The notes: generated by a model not told the origin, from the sequence alone. A stretch of 64,000 bases of DNA from Isoetes taiwanensis (GCA_021234155.1 JAJEKV010000028.1:8426066-8490065); one strand, 5' to 3'; shown: positions 34,881-47,224, counted from the first letter of the stretch. Program-made: numbers and translations.

Positions 34881-37842
34881 TTATACAGTATATACCTTCA
34901 CCACTTGCTCAATTGTAGCTCTGCAGACAGGGCAACCTCCATGTTTTTCTTTGACTTCAGCCAAGCAGCCCATACAACCCGCCAAATGTCCACATGGAAC
35001 ACAAGCACCTTGTGCTGGTGCATCCCAACATATGACACATAGTCCTGTTGTCTTTTCCTCACTTGATACAGCAGGTGTTGAATACCTTTGGCTTAATTGG
35101 GCAGATGGATAATCTATTGTTATGGGAGATGTATCCACTGAAGGGTAATAAATTGGGCCATCACTTACTTCAGAAAAAGGAGGTGCTGACGGTGAAGGCA
35201 GTGTCTCTGGAGCAGAAACATGTGCATTAGATTGTACTGTATTGAGATGAGCCTCTGAACTATCTTCAGTCTGTGGTCCCAATGAAGTAGAGGCACTTGG
35301 TCCTGATTCAGAAAGCCAACCATTATAGCTCTCAGGTCTTGGATCTACCCACCCACCGTAGTCACTTGTCTTTTCTAGTTTTGCGGGACTCTTTTCTGGT
35401 TTTGATTCTGATGGTTTCCAGTCATCTGAACTTTGCTGTGGAACAGTATCCCAGCCACCATAGTTGTTGGTTCCAGAAGAAGTTGGGGTTGTGATACCCT
35501 CCGCTGAAGCTGACTGTAATGATGCATCAATAGCCATTGCAATTGCCAACTCCTCTGGAAGGTCAGATGGACCCCCCACTATGTTACCAGCAGGTTGTGA
35601 TGGCACATGTGCCGCTGGTAAGTGAACAGGCATGCCATTTGGGGGTAATGGATACAATACAGAGCGGGCAACCTGCATTCTTCCAGCAAACATAGATTAG
35701 ATTCTGCACGTTATCAGCATGTGTATAAGTTTAACAGTCACCTGTGGTATTCCTATGCATGCCAGATGCATTTTCTCCAATTGAGATTTATCTCCTTCTA
35801 GTTCAGAAAGGAGTTTGGTCTTTGCTTCTGACAAGATGATATTTTGAAATATGTTAGGAATATGCTCCTGAGTTCAGCAAGAAAACAACACAACAAGAAT
35901 ACGTACAACGACCCATACAATGCATGCGCATAAAGAACTAGAATATTAGGCAGTCAAAGCGTACTATTCTTTTCATGCACTCTACCCATACACAAAATTT
36001 TTAAGGTCTGAAATTCTGCAGCAAACAGAGTAACAGCAAATAGGAAGCCCATTAGCAAGTCAAAACATGCTATTGTTTCAATGCCCTCACAAGTTTTGAG
36101 CATCTGAAAGTCTGCAATATACAGCAAAACACTTACTTGTAGTTTTATCAGTAATAACTAATATCGGGTCAAAGGCATTGTAATTTGGTGCTTCTATGTC
36201 GGCTTTCCAAAGCGGGATAGTTGATCTCACTGTTGCAATCTGAAACCCACCACATGCAGTTATATTCATAAATAATAAAAGGCAGAAAAAGGACACGCTT
36301 ATATCAATGCTATATTAACATTTCCTTACAGAGACAATACGAAGGGAAACTAACCTTTGGGGACACATAAATGACAAGTTCATGCTTTGGAGGATTGTTA
36401 GGACCTGATTTTGCTGGAAGGACAACGGCCCATCTGTGTCACAAAGCCAGCATATATAAATCCGAAATATACTAATAAAAGAGCTAAAACCTTGTACGCT
36501 TCTTACACTTTTTTAGTAACCCACTGGGGTGCAAATGCCTCTAAGAGGCCAGGTCCAGAAAGTTCGCGAAACATCCCACTAAATAGGCAAATTTGATTCT
36601 GGAAAAAAAAAAAGAAAAAAAAAACCCACTGATGTGCATTAAGCTTTTCTATGCAATATCTACGAACTTCAATCCCACGTTTTCATGGTTTCATGGTTAT
36701 GCGTCAGATTCCAAACAAAAAGAAACAACCCCAACAGTCCTGGGTGACTCAAAACAAAAGAAAAACACTATTTATGCATAGATAGATAAGAATAAGAAGC
36801 ACCACATAGATATTGCAACATTTTTTAGCCCCATGCTGAGAGATGCAACAGTTCATTTTCTCAACACCATTATAATGGCATGATTCTTAGGTATGAGACA
36901 CAAGAAAGAAAACCAATGCTGTTCAACAGATTACCTCTATAATCCGCACAACAGAAATATGCCCCTTGTTTCTGGCCACCTCAAGAGGAGTCACATTGTC
37001 GTCATTAATAGCCAGCGGGTTAGCTACAAAAAATACATTGCAACCTTGTTAATTTTAACCTTTATCAAAATGTATTAAAGATGCTGCATACCCCCTCTCA
37101 ATAAAAGCAACTGCACAGTCTTTTCCAGCCCCCTTTTAGCAGCATGATGAAGAGGATAGCCACCATTAGGCCCTGTCCAAAAAAGACCAGTAGATGGTGA
37201 GTGCATAGATGGTAAGAGTGCCCCAGCTCACAAATAATTGTTACCAGGCCTGTAAGCATTAATGTTCGCTCCAAGATTCAATAGATTTACGGCCATATCA
37301 TATAGTTCACCACGCACACAAGCTAAAATCAGGGAAGTCCGTCCATCCTTGTCAATCCACTGTCACCAAATTGATGTTAATATAGGAAATACAAAGTGTC
37401 CATTATCAACACTATGCTTAGCTCCTGGCATTCACAACATAAGAAAGCACTCTTTAACTTATCAATAGTTCAAACATTGAGTCGGCTGGTAATGTGAAAG
37501 ACATACTTTTTAAGCTAAGTTTGACATGTCCTGAAGGCTAGTATTAAACATTTAACCCAGAAAGCTAATTATCAAAACGGAAAAAAGTCTATTATGAGAA
37601 AATTGCTTTTAAATATTAAGTTTTATTGAATTCCCTTGTTCAAGATTATTGATTTACTGCAGATGAAGTTTTCCATACACTTGTTAATCCCCTTAACTAC
37701 TATGCTCCTACAATTCTCTTCTAATCAGGATAAAGATAACCTCTAAAGAAGCTCCATCCCGCCGCAGAGATTTTACAAGAAGAATGTTATTTTCGCTCAC
37801 TGCTTGATACAGCTGCTCATCCTTTGACTGCCCCACGCCCAT
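34881..37842 (-). CDS. XBAT35: XBAT34/XBAT35-type ankyrin-RING E3 ubiquitin ligase
   Basis: Nine exons join in phase with GT/AG borders: 37842-37741, 37359-37245, 37172-37092, 37023-36935, 36598-36507, 36433-36355, 36239-36137, 35827-35742 and 35672-34881. They give 1539 nt, a 512-residue protein. The start MGVGQSKDEQLYQAVSENN matches the family opening MG.(2)QSK. Ankyrin repeats cover about residues 35-130 (DGRTSLILAC, YPLHHAAKRGLEKTVQLL, VTPLEVARNKGH). They are followed by the family block ICLFSGMFRELSGPGLLEAF and PLWKADIE. A possible ubiquitin-interacting motif, LPEELAIAMAIDASLQ, lies at about 287-302. YGGW/YNGW repeats precede a C-terminal C3HC4 RING at about 461-500 (CVICWDAP...CGHLAGC..C...CPVC). 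RING E3 ligases of this group transfer ubiquitin to substrates. Arabidopsis XBAT35 acts in ethylene and defence responses. XBAT34 is the alternative closest name. Confidence 0.92.
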
Positions 37843-38460
37843 CCTTAAAAAACTACATCCATGCCAAAACATGAATGTCAAACTTGCTCATTTCCAATAT
37901 AAACCAGGTAAATGCCAAAGATGACTACATAGAGATTGTATTTTAGACTTCCAGCTTAATCATGTGTAAATTCAAATCACCCGCATTGTCAAAAGTCTAA
38001 AGTCAATGCACCTTCAATGATGCAATAACAGGACGCAACTTCAAACCCTTCGAATTTCCATTTTGAGATCCACATTGCTAAACATGTATATAAATGAAGG
38101 TGCGATTGAGCCTCAAGTAAGAAATATTGAGACAAAATATGCTAATCAAATATCTAACAAAACGATCAGATCCTTCCGCGATAAACTTGGCAACAGAAGG
38201 ACCCTTTTCCATTCGTTGACATCCAGAGAAACCACTCAATCTCAATTCAAAAAGCTTAAGGCAAGAATTGTACCTGGTAAGAAGTTGAAAAAAAATGGGT
38301 CAAGGAAGCCTGGATCCCTGAATTGGAGATTCCCCTAATGCCAAAGAATATGGTAATTATGAGCGAGAGGTGCTTCAAATTCGGCAAAAAAGGCACCGGA
38401 ATAAATCACCCAAAAAGCTGCAGCTCATAGGCAATCCATGAGAAAAAAAAGAGGACGGAG
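37843..38460 (-). other. 5' flank of the E3 ligase gene
   Basis: The leader and promoter of the minus-strand E3 ligase should lie here. A plus-strand frame of 91 codons at 38063-38338 is unrecognised and is probably chance. Transcription start and promoter elements are not visible to me. Confidence 0.4.
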
Positions 38461-39928
38461 ATGATCAGCTTGAGGCCTGCATTGCCATCACGGGGGAGCT
38501 TGACGCGTGCGATGTCACCCTATGGACGGATCAGATACGTCAATGCCACAGATCTTGCTTGTCTGGTTTGGCCACGTGTCATCGCTATATTGTACGGAAA
38601 GTTTAATTCCATACGCACGGTAGGATGGGCCGAATTGAACAGTCGTCAAGCTTATAAACCACCAGACCAAATTTAAAATGGGCCAAGATAATTATACCCC
38701 GGCTTGGTAGATTCTGGAGCAAAAAAACTGGCTTCGGGGATTCCTTTCACTACGGGATCCATTTGCGTCAGTCCGTTGGGGGCAGTCCTGACCGCTGTCA
38801 GGTCGGACCAGAGGATCTGAACCATCGTCTGCTGCTTCGGATCTCAGTCGTCGGTTTGCCCCCTCCCCCCCCGCTCCAGAATCCTCACGAGGCATTCCTG
38901 CTCTTGGGAGAACAAACTGAAACTGGAGAGGCCTTCCAACAGGATACCAATGAGGGGGATTCCGGTTGCCGGTGGCTGCTTCATAACCGAACCTGGACGA
39001 CGTGGCATCGTTGTCAGTCCTACCAGACAACGGTCCAAGAATCACTGACTAGATCGCTGACTGGAAGCGGACTGTGATCCCTGCTTAAGATAGATGTCGC
39101 GCTCCTAGCGCCTGGCTTTGTGCCCTGGAATCACATATGGTTGATTTCGGCAGGCGGCCCACTCAGTTATCGATCCCGACTTATGGAACCAAGGTTGCGA
39201 TCATGGCCGGTGGCATCGGGCCCTGAAATCACGTAGGGTGATACCGGCGGACGGCCCAACTGGTGATCCGGCCAATTGACGTGGAGCTCTGGGATCATGC
39301 AAGCGTGAAGCTGGCTGGCGCCGGAATCTGTATTGTGGCCTGCATGTTGATTGGTTTAGGTGAATAGTGTGTGATGATGGTGGAAGCAATGGCATGGTAT
39401 CCTTTCCCGCTCTAACTTACATTGGTGGGCAGTGATGGAAGCTTACATGGATGGGTAGTGAAGGGGCATTGATGATGAGGTTGGGGCGGAATCGGACGGT
39501 GATCCTTGCTTACGGGACCCGTGTTGCTATCCGGGCCATTGGCATTGGGCCCTGGAATCACATAGGGGTGATACCGACGGGCGGACCAAGTGGTGACCCC
39601 GGCCAATTGGCAATCTTGGCCGGCCATGATCTTGTCCCTCAAACCCGCGAGGATGCATCTACGTCGGCCATCCAACACGGCTGCCAGACAGGGTGCAGTG
39701 ATTGGTCCGAGTGAATAGTGGCACAAGAGTTGAACTATGGCGCCAGAATGGGGAAGAGGCTGTTTGGAGATATGCCTGTTTGGAGATGCGCTTATCGCGG
39801 AATGGTGGACTTAGAGTGAACGGATGGGCTGGTAATCTACTTTCCCTGCTCTAGTTACAGTAAGCAACACCAATGCTAAGAATTCCAATCCCATGTAGCG
39901 TCAAGAAATTATCGAGTCACATCAGCAT
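38461..39928. repeat. G+C-rich region with a repeated block
   Basis: This region is clearly richer in G+C than its neighbours. A block built on TGGAATCACATAGGGTGATA, then CCGRCGG.CGG.CCAA, TGGTGA and CGGCCAATTG appears in recognisable form three times, near 39117, 39222 and 39551. The copies are about 105 and 330 bp apart. Short frames on both strands here are not recognised. It could be a subterminal repeat region of the Mutator-like element that follows, but no terminal inverted repeat was confirmed. Confidence 0.6.
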
Positions 39929-41950
39929 GTGGACGGTTACTTTGATCACAGTCAACTCCTATGGAACGCAGAGGAGCATTCCCTACTATCCGGTGTCTCG
40001 ATGATCGTCATGGTTTGTTGCATTCCCATCAGGCGGGTTTCTCACTTTGTTGCAGGTGAGCAAGTTTTCGGAGATTTCCCTTGTAAGTTCTACCTGAGAA
40101 GCAATGCATCCCAGCGACATTTAAAACGTCCAACTAAGGACTCATATCTATCAATAAAAAGGTATGGCATGCAGCCTTATTCAATATGCAATATGATATG
40201 TCGTTTGAGACTAATCCTATGAACTCGGCCAGGTATTGGTGTACTTACGGGCCTCAGGACTACTCAACAAACACTCACTTCGTTGAAAGCATTCGTCCAA
40301 GTTCCGGTAGATACCGAAGAAGGGTTGAAAGAGGAGAGGGTGTTCGTAGAGGCTGTCAATGCCACTTCACAGTTCGTCAATTCTATCTCATGCCTGAATG
40401 CTCTAAGATCACGTATTATTGGTTCGATCCTGTTAATCTGCACAGTGAAGTGGCTCACGGTAAAGCACTTGATCCACAAAAGGGCATGAGGTTCAGGTTT
40501 GCACCATGGATCTCCAAGGAGAAGAAGAAATGGATTCGTCAAAAACTTGTGCGGTACCCCCCCTCTCCCCTCCTCCAACAGTGTGTTGAACATGCATGAG
40601 GAGAGCTGGAATCTGAAATGCTCGGTGAAAGAAAAAGAAACCTTAGACAGAGATGATATATTGTACATGTCAGATATCTACAATGTAGACAAGTCCGTCG
40701 TGCGTGACACTTGGAAATTACACGAGGATCTGCCTACTAGCATCCATATATGGGCTTGCTTGCATGCGGATAGTGTCTTCGTCCATCAACAAGGAGCCTT
40801 ATTCCAACTAGGTGTGATGACGCAACTCCAGAAGGAAGCCCTAATCCAGTTTGGGAAGGACAGAGCGATATGTATGGACTCTACTTTCAAGACAACTGAC
40901 AAAAGGTAAGCCTCGGGCAGCATTCTTAAAATTACCTCAGCTCTTAGTAATTCCGCATTGATGCCCCCTAATTACTTTGCAAGGTATTACTTCTTCACCC
41001 TAATCGCGTTTAATAACCATTGCAATGGGATGCCGGTTGCCTGGGTTATTACCAACAGCCAAAGCGAGAGTGCAATATTACAGTGGCTCATGGCATTGAG
41101 GGATGCAGTCCATCTCTGTAATCCAGCTTGGCAACCGTCGTGCTTCATCACAGACGATGCCCCATGCCAAAATCAAAGCTTGTAAGACAGTGATGAACCG
41201 CCTCATTGCTTCAAGCGGAAATCAGTATCTCACAAATTGTATTTGATGTTGGTTTTGTTTTATGTTGCAATGCAGGTGTTTCCCGAAGTGCCTGTTCAAA
41301 TTTGCATTTGGCACATCATGAGAGCCTGGTTTAAGTGGTTGTCGAGAAACATGAGGAAAAAGGAGGTCAGAAATAAGATGTTCACCGAGCTAGGAGCGAT
41401 TACGTATAGGATAGACAGACCGCACGTAGGCTTACATGTAGGTGAGGACGAAACAGTTTCGGGTAGTGTAGAAGGGGAAACGCTGGGGGACAATCACTAC
41501 GTGGCGTGTACAGAGAAGCCTGCTGAATTGAAGCTACACAGAAGCTGGATGCATTCAAAAATAGGTATGGCACGAGGTTTCCTAAGTTGAAGGCTTACAT
41601 GAGCAAGGAATGGATAAGAAATATATGTCAGTGGGTCTTGGCATTTAGAGTGTACCATCACTCGAACCAGGAGACGAACACAACTATTGAGGCGTATCAC
41701 TATGCCCTCAAAAGGCGTCTAGGTGTTTCAAAGTCTCAACTGAGGGGCAGAAGGATCGATTGGCTTCTTCACATTCTAGTGAACGACATGGAGACACACT
41801 TGGCCTACACAAAGTGAGTTCTTATTCATTGTTTCATTGTTTCTCGCTTCCAAGGTAAAATATCATAGGAAACCATAATGCCCTTCAGGTACATGAAAGA
41901 GACCAGTTTCGTTCCCAATACATCTCAGGAGCAGATCATAAAGTGTGCCA
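39929..41950 (+). mobile_element. Decayed Mutator-like (MULE) transposase
   Basis: Pieces follow the order of a MULE DDE transposase. At 40186-40599 a Cys/His DNA-binding-like region includes GCQCHFTVRQFY. At 40499-40909 the frame contains LHADSVFVHQQ and then AICMDSTFKTTDKR with the first catalytic Asp. After an intron-like gap (about 40907-40980) comes FTLIAFNNHCNGMPVAWVIT and then CFITDDAP with the second Asp. The next piece from 41276 has VFPEVPVQICIWHIMRAWFK, the conserved C-x-W-H motif. The end is TNTTIEAYHYALKRRLG and LLHILVNDMETH. At least two frame changes, near 40.58 and 41.16 kb, break it. TIRs and the 9-bp TSD usual for MULEs were not identified. Confidence 0.8.
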
Positions 41951-41963
41951 TTCTGAAACAGAC

Positions 41964-42702
41964 CTAGCTCCTTGGCCTAGGCCGTTGTGCCAAATAATCC
42001 TGATGTAGATAACCATGTAACAATGACATTGTATTCATATTGCTTCTTTAGATATAAATGTTCGCATAAAAGACAGGGGCCACACATAAGCTATCACATT
42101 GCACCAACATAAAATGATCACACCTACACGTTACATATACAACTCAAGCAACAAAATCACTCGTGCTTGTCCCCTTCCTCCTCAGAAGTGACCGAGGAGG
42201 AATTGTTGGAGCTGCCTCCGGAAGAAGACTCCTCATCCCGCTCCGGGTCCCAAGCCTCGTTTTGAGGTCGAAGTTGCTCATAGTACAGTTGCCTGAACAA
42301 CGAGATTATTATTTCATAAAGTCTTGCTTTGGACATCATATCGGGTTCATCTTCCGTCTTATTAAACCACCATGTGAAGAAGGAATTCAGGTTTAGAATG
42401 ATGGTTGCTCAGGACGTGCTATCTTAAATACAAACAGACGCCCGGGGTTAGTCCACAAGGACTAAGTGAGGAGGAGCATTAGGGATCTTCAACATTCAGT
42501 CATTGACATAACAACAATACATTATGTACCTGCTCCATCAAGATTCGCCCTGCATGAGTTAGCACATTCCATATTACTACATTACTTATGCATAATTACA
42601 TCCTTGGGTGGCGACCCCAAGGAGACCACTCTCTCCATCTGTACGTACAAGCTTTAACTCATCCGTCAGGCCATCTGGCACGGATGCGGAGTTACACGGC
42701 CA
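41964..42702. repeat. 0.73-kb direct repeat, copy 1
   Basis: Starts CTAGCTCCTTGGCCTAGGC and ends ACGGATGCGGAGTTACACGG, and is highly similar over its length to 49609-50333. It begins just after the last recognisable transposase codons of the MULE remnant. It contains the minus-strand frame described at 42157. Confidence 0.85.
42157..42339 (-). CDS. Short conserved frame inside the direct repeat (unknown)
   Basis: A 60-codon frame begins MMSKARLYEIIISLFRQLYY and ends in a Ser/Glu-rich tail, SSVTSEEEGDKHE. The same frame is readable in the other repeat copy (50101-49916), where it is longer upstream (ILNLDSFVTWWFNETEDEP precedes) but has lost the acidic tail to stops and indels. Similarity at protein level in both copies suggests a once-coding last exon of a transposon gene. 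I recognise no family and do not claim it is expressed. Confidence 0.35.
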   Translation of the reverse strand: MMSKARLYEIIISLFRQLYYEQLRPQNEAWDPERDEESSSGGSSNNSSSVTSEEEGDKHE

Positions 42703-43097
42703 TCCCACCCTCCGAAGGTGGGCCGTTGAATGCAAGTGCACAATATCGCGTAATGCAAATGCACAATATCACAAAATGCCGTCATGGATCTTTATACATT
42801 ATAATTCTCATAGCGTGACCCAAGCCATAGTTATATTTTAAAACCAACCTCAGATTTAAATACATACACATACATCCCACGTCCGATCCTAGCATGACAA
42901 GCAATTCTCATATGACGACACCGATGGTTTATCCCCTTAGCCCGCAATAACATACTCAATACTAAGGCCAAGACCCTACGATTTAAGGATCATAATGTAC
43001 TTTCATGATTGTTCAATTGGAATTTTGGGCCTAAAGGTTTTACGGCTACCAAGGTATGCGGCAGTTTAATTGTCAAGGATGCAAAACAACTTTCATG
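42703..43097. other. Non-coding segment left of the LINE insertion
   Basis: No gene is recognised. If the LINE at 43098-44194 is ignored, this sequence continues directly into 44210 onward, so it belongs to the same pre-insertion stretch as the LTR candidate to its right. Confidence 0.45.
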
Positions 43098-44194
43098 ATG
43101 CCCTTTTCCTAATGCCTCTCCTTTTTTGAAAGGCTTGCTGGAGTCATGGGAGACAATACGGACCCTATTTCGGATTGATCTTGTTGCATGTCATCAGCTG
43201 AATGCCCCTTGTTGGTGGATACCTGTGGAAAATAATCTTCCACTTTGTGCCTCGGTTCATCCATTAACTCAACGGCGCTGGAGGTTAGCAGGAATCTTGA
43301 CAGTTATGCATGGTATGATTCTCGCCGCTTAGCTTACATGGCAAATCTTTCAAACAAAATTCTCATTGTCTCGATGGGACAGACCTATTTGGCAAAAGGT
43401 TGCTAGTACTCTGCCATTGGTTGCTCCAGAGGCTATTGAAGGGTGCATGTGGGTTTCCTACCAGAGTATTCATGAGCATAGGCTTGTGAATTCTATGTAT
43501 AGGATGCTTGTCAATAGTGATATCCTTCCGCCATCCACTAGGTGGTCCCTTCAGCTTTCACCTCCTAATTGGAGACCTATGTGGACTTGGGCTTGGGATA
43601 AACTACTTCATCCTAAGGTGGTTGTGTTTTGGTGGCGATTCTTCACAGATGTCCTCGCGGTGAACGTGCTTGTCCACAGATTTGATCCTCGTGTCAAGAT
43701 CTCCGCCTTAATCGGTAAAGCAAAGGGGAGACCATTGAGCATTGTTTCTTTTTATGTGTTCATCTCCTACTGTTTGGCCTTGGTCGCTTTCTTTTTCATG
43801 TGACATTGACAAGTCGGCAAGTGCTTCGGGCCGTCTATCCGGATACTTGGAATAAGTTATGAGCCAAGCATTTCATTTAGCATCGATGGTTGTTATGGTC
43901 CATCCGAAGCAGAAGACCGCTCTATCTTTCGTGGTTTGATATTCCTCCTGCAGTTGTCCTCCAAGACGCACAAGCTAGAATTGTTAAGGCTTACCATTGC
44001 TCTTCGCTTGCTCCTGCCAAGCGACAGTTGATATTTGAGTCCTATTTGAGTGTGTTGTCTTATGCATAGGCTGGTGGTTCTACTCAGTGGATCATGATTA
44101 TCCTCTGAGACTTTATTCCCGCCTCTGCATTTGTATTTTGCTTTTTGGCTTGGAGTTTCAATAAAGTTTGTCGTCCTTCAAAAAAAAAAAAAAA
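43098..44194 (+). mobile_element. 5'-truncated LINE with target-site duplication
   Basis: AAAACAACTTTCATG at 43083-43097 recurs at 44195-44209 after an A-run. The 3' end is TTTGTCGTCCTTCA plus about 17 A. The insert encodes the region after the reverse transcriptase: WAWDKLLHPKVVVFWWRFF near 43.6 kb and a decayed zf-RVT (ETIEHCFF-like reading near 43.74 kb), then AYHCSSLAPAKRQL. The 5' part, including endonuclease and RT, is missing, as is usual for 5'-truncated insertions. Confidence 0.85.
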
Positions 44195-44288
44195 AAAACA
44201 ACTTTCATGGATTAAAGATTAAATCAAATATGCAAATTATAAAGGTATGGGGATACCGGGCCTTGGTATCCCCCTCCAAATCTTAACG

Positions 44289-45014
44289 TGTTACAGCGCC
44301 CAACATCGTCTCTTTTGCTTGGCTCCGGATTTGTTAGCTCACCCAGGGCAGGACTTCCATCCAAAAACGGATTTAGAAGACAAAAAACTATCTCTAAGAT
44401 CATAATCAGGGAAAGAAAATGGATCTACGGATCATTCCAGGGCAGAGAAGGTAGACAAGCAAAATGACGGTTCTTCACAGAAATTGGATGCAAGCTTGGA
44501 TTTCCAGATTCTGAAGGCCGAATTCAATCGAGGTCTATTGGTATTGGATTGACAGAGCAATTTAACATGAAGGATTCTACTTCTAGACCGGGATTTGGAT
44601 CACATGGCGATGGCGTCTATGCTTCATAAAAAACTGCTCTACACAATCTAACCCCCAATCAGGCCGCAAAATCAAGACACAGATCAAGTCACCACCTGAA
44701 TTATATGTTGGGACTCTCTCTTCCTGCTTAGCCTCCAATCCTCTTCTCTTTTCCTCCTCCTTCTACCATCCGGCCAGCTCCTTCTGCTTCTTATACGCTT
44801 GCTCAGGGAATCAGATCTCCACCTGGCAATCCATCCCCACTGCTAGATGCCCAATCGACATGCTGGATGCTAGATTTTAGCATGGTTCTGATATCCTAGC
44901 ACAGGCCCGATCCTCTCCTCTATTTATGGTGCTCACTGTTTTGAGTTTAACCTATTAAGGGTTTTAATAATCTTAGCTAATGTGTTTTTATAGATTTAAA
45001 TGCCGCCCCCAACA
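44289..45014 (-). mobile_element. Candidate 3' LTR of the gypsy element
   Basis: On the minus strand this stretch starts TGTTGGGGGCGGC and ends GCGCTGTAACA, with TG...CA ends. It carries a TATA-like CATAAATAGAGGAGAGG about 100 nt in, as an LTR promoter would. It lies downstream of the chromodomain end of the element at 45150-49475. No matching 5' LTR exists in the window and no clear polypurine tract precedes it, so the boundaries are tentative. Confidence 0.35.
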
Positions 45015-45149
45015 TACCCATGGAAGCGTATCAACAAGGTTATTTAATTGATCTTACATAATCTGATACGGACACAAGGTAAGCCACTACGTCCCTTATG
45101 GATAAACAAGAAGCTAGTCTAAGCCACTGGGTTCGTTATATTCTCAGCT

Positions 45150-45556
45150 TGTAAAAATTAACTCATGTCCTCATGAGTTACGGGAAAGGTTGGATATAAC
45201 TTCTTGAACTTGTCAACGTCTTTCCATGTGGCATCCTCTTGAGGATATCATGGCCATTGCACTAGATATTTCTCGATGGTGCGATTCCTTAATACCCTAG
45301 TATCAACTCGCAAAATTGTTTGTGGCTTTACTGCGAGTGTCTCTTCCGCCATATGTGATGGATCACTAAGATACTTGCATAAGTTGCTAACATGGAATAC
45401 ATTATGGACCTTGACGTCAATAGGCAATTCCAAACGGTATGCAGGCTTTCCGATTCTCTGGGTGATCTTAAAAGGACCTACATATCTAGGTGCTAGCTTG
45501 CCAGCCTTCTTAAACTTCAATGTACCTTGCTTAGGGTTAATTTTCAGGAATACCAT
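45150..45556 (-). pseudogene. Integrase C-terminus and chromodomain
   Basis: KAGKLAPRYVGPFKITQRIG and YRLELPIDVKVHNVFHVSNL are the GPF/Y-type integrase C-terminal module. The chromodomain-like end reads KYLVQWP, then a TGA at about 45250, then EDATWKDVDKFKKLYPTF. A Gly or Arg codon is normal at the stop position, so this is a simple nonsense change. The element ends near 45150. Confidence 0.85.
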
Positions 45557-45679
45557 ATCATTCTCCGAATTCCAAATGGTCTTCTCCGCTTATCCGAGAT
45601 ATTGCTTTTGGCGGTTTTGTGCTTTGGCAATATTTTGTCCAATAATTCGGAGATGTGTCCCAATATCTTCTCCCGTGGT

Positions 45680-46330
45680 CTAGACCAAATCAACTTTACA
45701 TTGCGGACTACACCAAGTCAAGGAATATCGGCATTCTTGCCCATATACTGCTTCAAATGGGCTCATCTTTATGGAATCTTGATACGTATTGTTGTAGGCA
45801 AACTCAACTAAATACATATAAGATTTCCAAGTGTGTGGATATTCGGGCACATACATCCGGAGCATGTCTTCGACAACCTAATTAACTCTTTCAACTTGAG
45901 CATCGGTTTGAGGATGACATGATGTACTCATCCTTAATTGGGTTCCAACCCCATGGAACAATGCTTGCCAAAACTGGCCAACAAAGCTCGTGTCTCTATC
46001 TGACACGATAACTTTAGGCATACCATGCAGACGGAATAATTCCTTGATGAAAATCTTGGCAACATCTGCAGCAGTAGTCGTGATTTTGGTTGGCATAAAG
46101 TGGGCTTGCTTAGTGAGATCCATCCATTACTACATAGATGGAATCATATCCGCTCGCGGTCTTAGGCAATCCCACAATAAAATCCATACCTATACTTTCC
46201 CATTTTGTATCGGGGATATCCAATGGTTGCAATTCCCTCGCAATCTTTTGTGAGAGGCTTTCACCTTCTGACATGGTAAACATTTGGCCACGTAACTTAA
46301 GATTTTCTTCTTCATGCCAGGCCAAAAGAA
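45680..46330 (-). pseudogene. Integrase core
   Basis: [20 protein letters not shown] near 46.2 kb, then [13 protein letters not shown] and KVIVSDRDTSFVGQFWQALF near 46.0 kb, carry the first two acidic residues of the DDE core. LVEFAYNNTYQDSIKMSPFE and YGQECRYSLTW near 45.8-45.7 kb are the usual region after it. Stops fall near 46.12 and 45.87 kb. Confidence 0.9.
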
Positions 46331-46357
46331 CTGCTTGCAGACCTCGCGAAGAGTTTT

Positions 46358-47075
46358 CTAAATTCCTAGGTGACCCGACACTGGACTATCATGAGCTTCC
46401 TTCAGAATTTGTTGTTTAAGCTCTGCATTATCCGGTATGCGCAACCGATTGTGGTAGAATAACTTGAATGCTTCTATCTTATAGGGATTCTTGTTTTCTC
46501 CTTGTTCCAGTGCTGCCACTATAGGTTGGAAATAAGGGTCTTCTTGGATCAACTGCGTTAGATTGCTATCCCATCGCATATTAGCAACACTAATGGCAGC
46601 CCAATATGATTGCCGGGACAACGCATCTGCAATCACGTTATCTTTGCCAGGCTGATACATTATGGTGAGATCATACTCTTGCAACAGTTGCATCCATCAT
46701 TTCTGGCGATTATTTAGCTAAGGTCGCCAGAAATACTTAAGACTTTGATGATCGGCCTTGAGGAGAAATTTCTTAAAAAAAGATAATGCCTCCATAATTT
46801 CAAAGCTGCACAATTGCAAGCATTTCCAGATCATGCTGGATAATTCCGCTCTCACTGATTAAGTTTCTTTGATGTATAGCACATACATGGCCATCTTGCA
46901 ATAAAGCACATCCAATTCCAGTGCCCGAGGCATCAGTTATCACACAAAAATCCCGCTCCATAGATGGAATTTTTAAGATTGGTGCATGCGTCAAGGCATC
47001 TTTTAAAATTTGAAAACTTTGTTTACATACCTCCGACCATTGGAATGCTAGATCTTTTTGAAGTAGGCTGGTCAA
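46358..47075 (-). pseudogene. RNase H and integrase zinc-binding region
   Basis: LQKDLAFQWSEVCKQSFQIL and FCVITDASGTGIGCALLQDG (first catalytic Asp region) begin the gypsy RNase H near 47.07-46.9 kb. A break is followed at 46693 by YDLTIMYQPGKDNVIADALS, the conserved end of RNase [12 protein letters not shown] then starts the H-H-C-C integrase domain. A frame change separates the two pieces. Confidence 0.85.
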
Positions 47076-47224
47076 GTCGCTTTTCTTGGAAAACTGCTTT
47101 TACAAACTTGCGATAGTATCCAGCTAATCCTTTAAATGCCCTGATCTCCCTTACAGATTGAGGTTATAGCCATTCTTGTATAGCTTTTACCTTTTAGGAT
47201 CGGGCTCAATTCCCTTATTGGAGA

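Noticed and set aside
38692-39077. Overlapping frames of about 100 codons on both strands
   Set aside because: Frames open on both strands in a GC-rich repeated region without motifs are expected by chance from low stop-codon density.
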